Positions 1 to 12,067 of a DNA stretch of 34,152 nucleotides are shown here, in pieces. The notes under the pieces are model-generated. The model ran no database searches, was not told the DNA's origin, and saw only the letters and a list, made by a program, of their open reading frames with translations. Made by a program: the position numbers and the translations under genes. The DNA lies in contig JAACMV010000001.1 of NCBI GenBank assembly GCA_010909725.1, forward strand, positions 1 to 34,152, in the 5' to 3' direction. The stretch is from Picochlorum sp. 'celeri' (taxonomy: Eukaryota; Chlorophyta; Trebouxiophyceae). The stretch's first letter is position 1. The number at the start of each line of letters is the position of its first letter.

Positions 1-206
1 AAATCTTCACAGAAGAAGAAATACAACACTAAAATGGGACATATATATTAATTAATTTCTCTGTAATAATAATAATGTGCCAACCAGGAGCCAGACGAGA
101 ATCTTCTTCTCCAGACGGGACCTTTTGAATTCAAAGGAGATGGCATTAATGCCATTGCTGCAATGGATCCGATTCATGATTGCCGTATCCATATAGGATT
201 GTATTA

Positions 207-713
207 TTACAGATTCGGTGTAGAAATATCATTCGTAAGATTATATAACCCCAGCGCAGGCCCGATGAAACGGAAGCCCACCCAGGCAGCTACCAGCAAC
301 ACCAACCCTCCAATAGTCAGCTGGGTAGACCAGTACAGAATACCTCGTTCGCCCAAGTACAACTCGGTCGCCTTTTCAATCGGATCCATCTCATCCCATC
401 CTTCTGGGAACAACGACCCCTTCTTCCATTCAGCTCGCCCACCTCGCCGTTCAGCACCAGGAGAGTTGCCCACCTCTTGCTGCTGAGCATTCTGCATCTT
501 TCCGGATCTCAGTCGGGATTCAAACGCCTCTACTCTCTCTTCTTCTGCAAGTGCACTACTATCGCTGGTATCACCGTCTTTTTCACCTGCAGCCCTTCGC
601 ATACGAGTATTCCTAGATAGTGTTCTTGTTGAACGAGAAAGACCCACACAGCCAGACACGGCATGCTGCTGTCCACGCAACGCCACAGGGGGTTGTGCCT
701 TTGTTACCAACAT
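207..713 (-). CDS. Plastid-targeted one-helix membrane protein, unknown function
   Basis: A 168-residue intact ORF starting at an ATG. The first ~40 residues are rich in Arg, Ser and Thr and lack acids, like a chloroplast transit peptide. A charged middle part follows, then a compact domain at about residues 95-168 with an 'FPEGWDEMDPIEKATELYLGERG' region ending in one strong transmembrane helix (about residues 130-150) and 'RFIGPALGLYNL'. From memory this tail resembles conserved green-lineage and algal thylakoid proteins of unknown role; I cannot name the family. It is divergent from the coiled-coil gene at 962, with about 250 bp between the starts. The stop codon TAA is itself the end of a TGTAA motif (plus 207-211), so the usual algal poly(A) signal may overlap the stop. 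Confidence 0.7.
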   Translation of the reverse strand: MLVTKAQPPVALRGQQHAVSGCVGLSRSTRTLSRNTRMRRAAGEKDGDTSDSSALAEEERVEAFESRLRSGKMQNAQQQEVGNSPGAERRGGRAEWKKGSLFPEGWDEMDPIEKATELYLGERGILYWSTQLTIGGLVLLVAAWVGFRFIGPALGLYNLTNDISTPNL

Positions 714-870
714 TTTTTAAATTGTTATTGCAGTGTCCTATGATCCTGGGTATCGAGGGAGCTCATCTACATTCTCAATCTTTTGGAATCATCGTCGTCT
801 TGTTGAGATTGGTTCCCATCACACATGCTTGTTGATGGGTTGATACATATAAATAGATATAAATACTCTT

Positions 871-877
871 TATATAA
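871..877 (+). promoter_or_regulatory. TATA-like core promoter element
   Basis: TATATAA followed by GGAATA lies 85 bp upstream of the ATG at 962. The same string with the same GGAA continuation occurs at 6114-6120 upstream of the small Cys-rich gene, which supports a shared core-promoter motif. Position and repetition are seen; function is inferred. Confidence 0.45.
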
Positions 878-961
878 GGAATACGGGTTTGGACGCATTG
901 ATACAGACGTCCAACCGTGACGACAGCGTTTGGAAAAGATATAAAGATACCAGCAAAAATA

Positions 962-2481
962 ATGGTGGACACAGAGACGGCAAGGGAGATTGACTCGCTG
1001 AGGTGCGATGTGTCAGTTCAGGGAACGTTGTTGAATTATGCCAACAAGGTGGTGGAAACGGAGAAGAAAAAGGTCGCTGTGGTGGCACATGATTCAAAAA
1101 TAGTTTTAAATTCTTTATTGGAGGATATACAGGAGGTGCGGGTTGTTGTAGGCTTTTATTGGGGCGGTGTCGTTAGTTGGTTGTTGCGGTGTTTTGGCAT
1201 TCATCTATAATGACAGGGCTTGTGTCTTTTCTTTTCTGCGATAACTGCTGCTTGATGTCGTAAATATGTATGTGTGATGTTCAGACGAAACGTCGTGGGG
1301 CACGGGAGGAAGCCTGGCTGAGGTTTCTGGTGAGCAAGTATGAGGTTGCTCAGCATGGCATGGAGAGGGATAAGATGCATGATAATATCAAATACAATGC
1401 TGCTGTTGATAGTTTGAGTCAGCAGAAGGAATTGATAGGTCAGTTGATGCGATACATGGCTGCGGATAGGGAGGTGGGTAGGTGTATTGCAGGGCAGAAT
1501 GCCGTCTTGTTGAAAGAGCTGCACCGGATGATGGACGTGGCTCGTTCCACGTGTGGTCGGTTGAGCAAGGCTCGGCACATGGTGGAAAGCTTGAAGAAGG
1601 AGCTGGGTATGAAGGATGACATGCTGCATCAGCTGCAGAATCAGATGATGCTCACAAGGACACAGTATGATGAGAGGATGCACCTGTTGGACTCTGATCT
1701 GCGGAGGGCCCAGTCTCGAGCGAATGAGCCACATAGTGACACGACATTTTTGGATACTATGATGAAAGAGTGCGGTGTTTCCAGCAAGGATGAAGTTGTG
1801 AAGAGGGTGAAGGGGTATGAAGGGTTGGAGAAGGAGGTTGCTCGATTGAAAAAGGCGTGTCAGGAGCAAGAAAAGAAGAGGAAAGAGGCAGAAAAGACGG
1901 TAAAAGAGCAGAAGAAGGATATCACGGCGAAATCAAAGCGCATCACATCGTTGGAGGAGTCTCTCAAGGCGCAGACGCAGATGACGCCGTCCGCACCAAA
2001 AGCAGTCACACATGCCATGCAGGCTGTGGGCAACCTTGTGGATCAGCTCGGGGCAAGTCCCATGAGTGGAGCGTCGAAGAGTTTCGCGGATACAGAGAGT
2101 ATAGGTAGTAGGAACAAGAGAAGAAAGCGTCGAATCAGTAATTCAGTGACAAAGAGGGATGGTGATGATGATGTGTCTCATTGGAATCCAGACTCCTCAG
2201 CTGCTCCGAGTGACAAGGAAAATGCACCTCAGATTCTACGAGATCCCAGCAAGGCCCTGTCCTTTGCTACGAGGGCGAATGATAACACCACAACAGAGAA
2301 GAATAAGATTACAAAGAAGGGTGTGGTGGCGTCGAGCGGGGTCTCTGCCGCTGCTGCTCCACAACCAAAGAGACGGTTGCTGTCCGTCACAACCCATCAT
2401 CAGAATAAGAACAATACCGGTGCCCTGCCGAGATTAAAGCCAGGCAGCGGATTCTCGATTCCAAAGCTTTCTCAGAAATAA
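962..2481 (+). CDS. Coiled-coil protein with basic C-terminus (two exons)
   Basis: Model: exon 1 962-1135, intron 1136-1284 (149 nt, GTGCGG...TTCAG, phase 0), exon 2 1285-2481, about 456 residues. Exon 1 encodes MVDTETAREIDS... with a helical heptad-like pattern that continues into exon 2. Residues ~60-290 are strongly coiled-coil (runs such as EKEVARLKKACQEQEKKRKEAEK). The C-terminal ~170 residues are low-complexity and contain the NLS-like NKRRKRRIS cluster. A nuclear, cytoskeletal or kinetochore scaffold role is possible, but no domain identifies it. No poly(A) TGTAA is seen; instead the 3' flank has a short direct repeat of AGAGATTATTGTAT units (about 2488-2530). The function is not recognised. 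Confidence 0.7.
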
Positions 2482-2536
2482 CCAAATAGAGATTATTATA
2501 GAGAGATTATTGTATAGAGATTATTGTATAGAGACA

Positions 2537-3517
2537 ATGGTAGTCCTCCAAGCAGTCACGAGGCATGTGAGCCCGTCTCTGTGCTCCACACCGCACCTGC
2601 CCCGTTCTCGCAATGTACTACACCATCCTACTAGAAGTATACAAGTCAAATCACGTGAGAGCGATAAAGAGCTTTCTATGGAGGAAATTTTGGAAGAGTG
2701 CGACGACATTGAGGCAGAAATTAATGTGGCGGATTTCGACAATGTCTCCGTGCATCTGACGGAAGAACAGGATGATGAGTACGTTTGATTAAATATGGGC
2801 CCATGCATCATGCATGCTGACATGTCTCATGTGTGTAGAGTGTTGGAGTGGGCTGGGTACATGCAGAAGGACCTGGAACAGGAACCTCCGTCCTCGGCGA
2901 GCAGCGTCGGTGTCCCGGAAGCGCAGGATGTGGAAGAAAAGGTAATTTTCAGAGACAATATCGCTGGGAGTAGCTCAAATCCTGTCGTACAGGAGTCCTC
3001 GGCTGCCAGGTTTTTCGATGGAGACAGTCTTCCCCTCGCCCCAGACAGAGGCAATGTGTCAGAGTGGGATCTGCGTGCTTCCATGGAAACAAAACGGTGG
3101 TTTGAACGCGACTATGAGCAGTGGCAGAAGCATAATGAAGAGACTGTAGGGAGCTATCCGTTCGTTGCGTCGGACTGGAGGACGGACCTTAGGATACAAG
3201 AGTCCTTGGATCCTGCAGAAGTAGACTACAAAGAATGGACTATGAAGGAAATCTGGGACCTCATCACGCAGAACGGCGAGGCCGCCGATCCACGAGATAT
3301 TCCATTTGAGGTGAGAAAGCCTGGATCGCGGACAAATTTTGTAGCTGAAGGGTACGTGCACCATCCCGGTGTTCCAGAATGGTTGGAGGCCCAGGGGAAA
3401 CTGATGCACGAACAGGATGCCAAGGATATTGTTGATGACGAGGCCGAGGCAGCTCTGCTCACCTCTGAATTTTCTGATTTCGACAATGATTTTGATTTTT
3501 CTAATGAAGATGATTAA
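2537..3517 (+). CDS. Acidic conserved protein, probably plastid-targeted (two exons)
   Basis: Model: ATG 2537, exon 1 to 2778, intron 2779-2838 (60 nt, GTACGT...TGTAG), exon 2 2839-3517; the frame is kept (phase 2). The N-terminus MVVLQAVTRHVSPSLCSTPHLPRSRN looks like a plastid transit peptide. The body is acidic. It carries a conserved-looking block in the second half (SDWRTDLRIQES...EWTMKEIWDLITQNGEAADPRDIPFEVRKPG, then HHPGVPEWLEAQGKL) and ends in a Phe/Asp/Glu tail. The block reminds me weakly of plastid nucleoid or PEP-associated proteins, but I cannot assign a family. The stop TAA overlaps the stop of the convergent PAC4 gene inside one TTAA. Confidence 0.65.
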
Positions 3518-3933
3518 CAAATATGTTTGACCAGCGCTGCGAATATCTGTTGCTTCATGCTCTCTGTGACCGAGGCATCCTGTGGTGGAATGTTGTACGA
3601 GGCCACAACAGAGGTGCCACTCTTTCGACACAACATGTCCGACAGCCGTTTCGAATCCGCATTCATCTCACGACTCGATAATACGATTGTCGATGCCGGA
3701 GGCGTTGTCTGCAGAATTTGTGATACCTTGTCAAACATCATCAATCTGCAGAGAAGAAGGGCACCCATACTCAAGAAACACACCTCTTCTTGCCCTATGC
3801 CAGGCACAGCCACACTCATGGAATCCAATGATCCCATGCCTACATACACATATGTCTGCTTCTCTAATGCCAAGATCTGAACGAATACCCTCACCGTGCC
3901 CTCTTCAAATTCGAGAGTCAGTGTTTGAATCAT
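3514..3933 (-). CDS. PSMG4: Proteasome assembly chaperone 4-like protein
   Basis: A 139-residue intact single-exon ORF from the first ATG (an upstream in-frame TTG adds five residues). Features match the PAC4/PSMG4 family (20S proteasome alpha-ring assembly, with PAC3, in cytosol and nucleus). There is an N-terminal beta-rich stretch with 'VYVGMGSLDSMSVAVP' where human PAC4 has its 'LWVGATPHLRNLAVAM' segment. A C-terminal 'SKRLSDMLCRKSGTSVVASYNIP' block corresponds to the family's 'LAQRLARKTNKQVFVSYNL' segment, then an amphipathic helix. Length is close to the family norm (~120-150). It is convergent with the gene at 2537, the two stop codons sharing TTAA at 3514-3517. Identity rests on remembered family pattern. 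Confidence 0.75.
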   Translation of the reverse strand: MIQTLTLEFEEGTVRVFVQILALEKQTYVYVGMGSLDSMSVAVPGIGQEEVCFLSMGALLLCRLMMFDKVSQILQTTPPASTIVLSSREMNADSKRLSDMLCRKSGTSVVASYNIPPQDASVTESMKQQIFAALVKHIC

Positions 3934-4186
3934 GTTGAAACGTTTCAAAGAAACAGAGGCTGGGTTCAGTCCTCTTTCGATCCAAATGCAATGCCCCTCC
4001 TTCTTCTCAGTATTTATTTATTATTTACTGCAGTATTCATGTGAAAAAAGACTCCGTATCCATTTGCGTCACCCGGACTTTTAGAAAATTTTCTTGCCAG
4101 AATACTGTCGTATGTACGTACTATATCAACGGATAATAGTAAATAATATATACCGGTATGTATATAATAATATAGATCTCATCAGC

Positions 4187-5984
4187 TCAGTTGGCAGAAG
4201 ACGTGACATATTCAAACCATCTGTCTGTGCCAAAGTATGATCTGGCAGTTGAGAGTTTTGGAGACAGTAGCTCCCATTGTTCCTCTAGATACTGAGGGTT
4301 CAAGTCTTCCCACTGATTCACGATGAGTATCGGAAATCCCTGCCGAGCAAGATCATGATAGGCTGATACGTTTTGAGCGATTGGAATGGTCAAGACCAGT
4401 AATGCCTCAACAAATTTTGGACTTTGAATGCCATTTCCTGAGGGACACAGCATGAATTTGTAATGCCTCAGTTCGTTCCACCAATGACGAGGCTGTACAG
4501 AGATTTTGCTGATCCATGGTGTGTTGTCAACAAATGATTGGGCTTCCACCCTTGACGGTAACCAATCGAGGCCAGGCTGCATTTTGCCCCATGAAGCGAT
4601 CAAGAGGTTTGGCTTATCTTGTATGGATGCTCTGATGATTGCTTCTCGTATATTCTTTTCATTATGCTTCTGTGTGTAGTGAGGCAGCAGACCCATTGGA
4701 AAGGTATCGATGGTCTCATGCGGTATATCCTTGGCCTCATACTTGACCGTGTCAAAATATTCAACAAGTTTGGTCAAGTTGGTTGTGTGCATCAGTTTTG
4801 AAAGGTTGGTGTCTTCACCACCTATCAAAAGAGTTCTTCCGTTGAAATCACGAATGGTATCTAATTCCTGTATGAGCAAATTTACGCTGACTGCTTTGGC
4901 CTCACAAAAGACATGCTTCGGAGTTGCAATTCTCTTCCTCACACCTCTTTCCTGTTGTATGGGCCCCCTGCTATAAACAAGCCAATCAAAGATAGAGAGT
5001 GCCAGAGGAACTCTGTTGATTCGAACCCTGTGTGGGCAATGGCATCCACAATGGAATGTGATGAACTCACCATGCGATGAACCATCCAGGTGGATTTCCA
5101 TTCAGCTGATGTGATGTACCCATACCGACGTGCCTCCTCGTATACCTTTTCTGCCATGGATTCATCCAAAGACAAGAGTTTTAACCATGTCACTCGACCA
5201 GCATGACCACTATCCTTGGGCGATGGATGAGGATCCCTTGGCCTGTGTGGCAAATTCAGTGCCATTGTCAAATCATCTATTGATACATCCTCGGAGTGTA
5301 TCAACGTTGCATTTGGAAAATTCATTCGAATCATCGCATTCCAGCGATAGTAGTATTCCATTCCCAACCGAATTCTATCATCAAGAGACCCAAGTCTATC
5401 ATGCACAACCATCCTCTCCTCCCCAGACGTGGCAGTTTCAAAAAACTCCCATGACATCCGATCTCTTTTGATACCAGGCCCTCTGAGCACGCCCTTCCCG
5501 CAGAAACACCGAGACACACTATCACATCCAATGGGTTGCGGACGAGGTGAACAACCGGGCCAAACGGTTGGAGACCCCCTTTCAAAAACCGTGTCCGCAG
5601 TGCCTTTGATTGCTCAGATTCAAACGGAATATTCGATTGATTATAGGCCCCATATAGCCATGATACAGATACATGACCAATTTCCATTTCCTCATGCAAT
5701 GCAGGAATGCCGTGGGCCTCGAGAAGCTCTTTCACAAACATGGTTCCTGAAGGTCCACAACCAGTGACAAGAGGAACTTGTTCGTGCCTCGGCTTGTTGA
5801 CATTGTCCTGAGATTGTCTATCAAGAGCGATTCTCGTATTTGTAATGATGGATGTGTCCCTGGACAGTGCGATTAGACCGGGAAACACGAGGAGCACAGA
5901 AAGCAATACCCCAAAGAGAAGGCGTTGACCCCCGTCAAAGCATTTGCTTCTAGGCCTCGAGAAGACCCCTCCACAGACCACCAT
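4187..5984 (-). CDS. Sulfotransferase / exostosin-like glycosyltransferase, apparently fused
   Basis: First ATG at 5984; a membrane anchor follows (RLLFGVLLSVLLVFPGLIAL), giving type II Golgi topology. Next is a sulfotransferase P-loop (VPLVTGCGPSGTMFVKELL) and a 3'-phosphate-binding motif (VVHLVRNPLDVI). The frame then changes. An intron at 5465-5517 (53 nt, GTGTCT...AAAAG, phase 2) restores it to DRMSWEFFETATSG. A second change near 5000-5110 joins an exostosin/GT47-like domain whose signature is YKFMLCPSGNGIQSPKFVEALLVLTIPI followed by FPILIVNQWEDL. A consensus donor GTGAGT sits at 5070-5065; a phase-compatible acceptor is not unique, and the donor GTATGG upstream also works with ...CACAG. 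The likely role is cell-wall or sulfated polysaccharide synthesis in the Golgi. Two separate overlapping genes is a less likely reading. Confidence 0.7.
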
Positions 5985-6073
5985 ATTCACAACTCAAGAG
6001 TAAAATGCGAATCATCATCATGTATACATTTTACGACTACAGCGTTAAGCCGTATGGGACATATTTATTTTGT

Positions 6074-6102
6074 CATGGCCATGGCGCCATCATGGCATGG
6101 CC
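6074..6102. promoter_or_regulatory. CATGG-rich imperfect palindrome in a divergent promoter
   Basis: Four CATGG or CCATG words are packed in 29 bp around a central GGCGCC, between the divergent sulfotransferase (ATG 5984) and Cys-rich (ATG 6270) genes and just upstream of a TATA-like box. The arrangement is seen; a regulatory role is a guess. Confidence 0.3.
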
Positions 6103-6113
6103 TTTTTTCTTTC

Positions 6114-6120
6114 TATATAA
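6114..6120 (+). promoter_or_regulatory. TATA-like core promoter element
   Basis: TATATAAGGAACA, with the same TATATAAGGAA core as at 871, lies 150 bp upstream of the ATG at 6270. Confidence 0.45.
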
Positions 6121-6269
6121 GGAACAGGCCGCGGTGTCGATCATCAGCCAATAATACAGTAATTGGCAACATACTGATGTTGTTGCATCAAAAGTAAATA
6201 AAATAGTATTGAGTGAGAACATCGACGTAGGGTGTTAATTCGTGCATCTCCTTTTCCACGGACGAACGA

Positions 6270-6536
6270 ATGAGAGTCTCTTTGTTTAGTAAAGTTTTGC
6301 TTCTGTACGTGCTTCTCTTTGTGCAGCACAGTATGGGAGATGATTGCCCTTTCACGTGCTCGGCGGACAGTGACTGCCAGTGGGTAGCGGATAATGTGGG
6401 GGCATCTCAGACATGCCAGGATGGATGCTGCGCCCCCTCTCCAGATGATTTTGACATGGAAGGAGATGCTACATCTGCTGCAACAGCAAGGCTGACTGTT
6501 GCTTTGCTTCTTCTTTGTGCTTTTGTTGCTGTCTGA
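6270..6536 (+). CDS. Small secreted Cys-rich protein, probably GPI-anchored
   Basis: An intact 88-residue ORF. Residues 1-24 form a signal peptide (basic start, then a Leu/Val core ending near HSMG). The mature part holds six cysteines in about 31 residues in a pattern C-x3-C-x5-C-x12-C-x3-CC, which suggests three disulfides. An acidic linker follows, then a C-terminal hydrophobic tail (LTVALLLLCAFVAV) after small residues (DATSAATA), as in GPI-anchor signals. No family is recognised; a cell-surface or wall protein is inferred. It has its own TATA-like box at 6114 and a TGTAA at 6599, which supports a real gene despite its size. Confidence 0.7.
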   Translation: MRVSLFSKVLLLYVLLFVQHSMGDDCPFTCSADSDCQWVADNVGASQTCQDGCCAPSPDDFDMEGDATSAATARLTVALLLLCAFVAV

Positions 6537-6598
6537 AAACAGAGTTTTCCCGCTCTCTTTTTCCAGTGAGAATGAAATGAAAACACACTTGTGTATCA

Positions 6599-6603
6599 TG
6601 TAA
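6599..6603 (+). terminator. TGTAA polyadenylation signal
   Basis: TGTAA lies 63 nt after the stop of the Cys-rich gene. TGTAA is the established poly(A) signal of chlorophyte algae. Confidence 0.5.
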
Positions 6604-6792
6604 TACCACGACGTACCCAGCAGCGTATACAATGTCCTTCACCAACTCCTCTGATCAGCTCCTGTAGCCTGGGCAGATTCATCTCTCAGGATCCAGACTG
6701 TTCGCATTCAAGGAAGGTTTCTGCGAATATACCCATTCATACATACATTAAAAACTATTTTTACTAGTATAGTACACGCGTATGCATCCCAA

Positions 6793-7593
6793 ATGCCCTC
6801 GGATCGCGGTATCGCCTTTCTGGGTACCTCTGACGACATTTTGAAATCCGTTGCGGAAGAACTCTCGAATCTCCAACCTACGCGTGGTGTATACTGCATA
6901 GATAATAAATACTATAGTGCTTCTGTGCCTATTCGATTCGATTCAGATGTGGAGGTGCTCGTAGAGGAGGTGTTTCAGGGTGTAGAGGCACTGGTTGTTG
7001 TGATTGATGCTGGCTCAAAGGACTATTTATTCGATCGGTTTGCTCCTTGGTGGGAGGATACGCTGAAAGCTTATCAGGGTACATCTGTGGAGATATCGTT
7101 GGTGTTCTGCCGTGGTATGAATATGGGTCAGGAGGAGCATGCTCCTTTTCTGGTGCAGGCACGAGATTGGTGCGTGGATCAGGGATTTGAGCTCATCGAA
7201 GAGCAACGGTATGATGAGCAGGGTATTGCTGATTGCGAGACTGGTGTTGTGCGTTTAGAGGATGCTCTTCAGGCGCACATGTGGCCGGGGGCGGTGATGA
7301 AGTCCCATATGCATGGTGAGGTGAATCCTTCTGCCAGCAGCGACACGGATGATGAGGATGATCGCCTCGTGATGGAGGCTATATTTGGTCGACTAGGTAC
7401 GTGTTTACATACATGTATCATTTGTGCGTATCAAATAGGCAATGCTGTTGAGTTCATGTGTATTTTCAAATGGCATGCAGCGGATGTATCCAAGAATGCG
7501 AGCAGAGAGGACATGCTTCAGATAATTGAGGATCTGATAGATGAGCTCAACTTGGACGACGAGGATGGGCAACAGGAGTCAGAGGGCCGGTGA
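6793..7593 (+). CDS. AAGAB: Alpha/gamma-adaptin-binding protein p34-like (two exons)
   Basis: ATG at 6793; the protein is about 238 residues after removing an intron at 7397-7480 (84 nt, GTACGT...TGCAG). The intron is a multiple of three with no stop, so the ORF looks continuous at 266 residues. The N-terminal half is a Rossmann/GTPase-like fold without a P-loop (GIAFLGTSDDILKSV, ALVVVIDA, ISLVFCRGMN), as in the p34/AAGAB family, with 'LEDALQAHMWPGAVMK' near its end. The C-terminal end has an acidic linker and a helical segment (NASREDMLQIIEDLIDEL). The family acts as an assembly chaperone for the clathrin adaptors AP-1 and AP-2 in the cytosol. It is tail to tail with yidD, 24 bp apart. Confidence 0.7.
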   Translation: MPSDRGIAFLGTSDDILKSVAEELSNLQPTRGVYCIDNKYYSASVPIRFDSDVEVLVEEVFQGVEALVVVIDAGSKDYLFDRFAPWWEDTLKAYQGTSVEISLVFCRGMNMGQEEHAPFLVQARDWCVDQGFELIEEQRYDEQGIADCETGVVRLEDALQAHMWPGAVMKSHMHGEVNPSASSDTDDEDDRLVMEAIFGRLGTCLHTCIICAYQIGNAVEFMCIFKWHAADVSKNASREDMLQIIEDLIDELNLDDEDGQQESEGR

Positions 7594-7617
7594 TGATCCA
7601 CCACGTTCATTCGCTGG

Positions 7618-8206
7618 TTATTTTAAGAATGATGTCATCCACCCTAAACCTCGCGGTGGCCAGACTGCAGGATCATACCCAGAGTCGCCCCAAGGAGTAC
7701 ACCGTAGCAGCCTCCATGCCGTCATGATCGTTCCCTTTCCCACACCATATTCAGTGTACGCTTCCATGGCATACGAAGAACAGGTGGGCACAAATCGACA
7801 CGAAGGAGGCAGGATGGGAGATATAGCAGTCTTATAAAACCGAAGCATACTCAATGCAATCCTGTACAGCATGCGCACAACAACATGAAAGAATGCGCCA
7901 TAGTAGTATGGCATATCATCCCGCGTACCTGACGCCAACCTTTTCCTGATTCGGTACATCTTCATCCACAGAGGGTTCTCCCTTTGTCTCTGGAGGGACT
8001 GACTGAAGTGGTTGAAGGGCACGTCTCTGCTGCTGTTTCAAGCGCATACATTCCAAGCAGCTCGACGTAACCAAACGATTCTGCTCTCTACATTCTCTTC
8101 TTCTGAGGTTTCTACGACGCAGTGCTATTGGTGCAAGACTGGGAGAGAAGAAGGAAGAACTAGAAGCAGAACACGTGGGTACTTTATGGACAATGTCGAC
8201 TGCCAT
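7618..8206 (-). CDS. yidD: Plastid YidD-like membrane insertion factor (two exons)
   Basis: Model: ATG 8206, exon 1 8206-7929, intron 7928-7862 (67 nt, GTACGC...TACAG, phase 2), exon 2 7861-7618, 173 residues. The N-terminus MAVDIVHKVPTCSASSSSFFSPSLAPIALRRR is a classic chloroplast transit peptide. The C-terminal domain (~80 residues, the family's whole length in bacteria) carries the YidD hallmarks: RFYKTAISPILPPSCRFVPTCSSYAMEAYTEYG, then RLLRCTPWGDSGYDPV-like spacing (GYDPAVWPP). YidD helps the YidC/Alb3/Oxa1 insertase integrate membrane proteins; a plastid form would act at the thylakoid or inner envelope with Alb3. Assignment is firm; localisation is inferred. Confidence 0.88.
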
Positions 8207-8552
8207 GATGCTCGTGCATACCACTGTATAGTATATAATTAATTATTTTACATCAATGGTACTCTCGTGTGCGTTTGAGAGCGGACAGGAATGAAATTGT
8301 TCAAATTCTTATAGTAGCTAATGAAGGAACAGGCAAGAAAGTCGAGAAGCATGAGGGTTCAGAGGTGGGTTCGGAAGAGTATACACATGCATTAATTGTT
8401 TACATTATGAGATTCATACGATATCGACCCCGTAATATCATTTGAGGGGCAGAGAAAGTAATCGAACGACCCTGAGCCATGTGGCACAAGTTTTGGGCTT
8501 TTGCCCCGATGGATGTCGACGAATATGAACACGATTCGTACTGCTTCTAAAT
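8207..8552. other. Intergenic region between divergent genes
   Basis: AT-rich spacer between yidD (leftward) and the MATE gene (rightward). I see no ORF, RNA gene or clear TATATAAGGAA motif; it presumably holds both promoters. Confidence 0.5.
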
Positions 8553-11807
<3,255 letters not shown>

Positions 11808-12067
11808 GCATGATTTGATTATGTATATAGAAAGTAGTATGGTCATTAAGTACGGTTTGTAATCGCGGAAGAGCCGTAGGATATCGCCACGAGGTCAGGA
11901 ATCATCTGTAAATAAAACATTAAAAAGTCAGCAACGTTGACCAAATCACGTATAGATGGCCATACACTCCTTCTGATACCAACGAATATTTCATTTCATA
12001 GGATAATGACAGTACAGGGTCGTGTGGAGTCATTGTGGCACGTGGAGGTGCGTGTGAGGTGACAGTC

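Noticed and set aside
1201..1869. 222-codon minus-strand ORF
   Set aside because: Antisense to the coiled-coil gene, low-complexity His/Leu-rich; a shadow ORF.
5018..5030. GGTTCGAATC, tRNA T-loop/B-box-like, minus strand in the sulfotransferase gene
   Set aside because: The flanks do not form a T stem and no acceptor or anticodon arm can be drawn; no tRNA.
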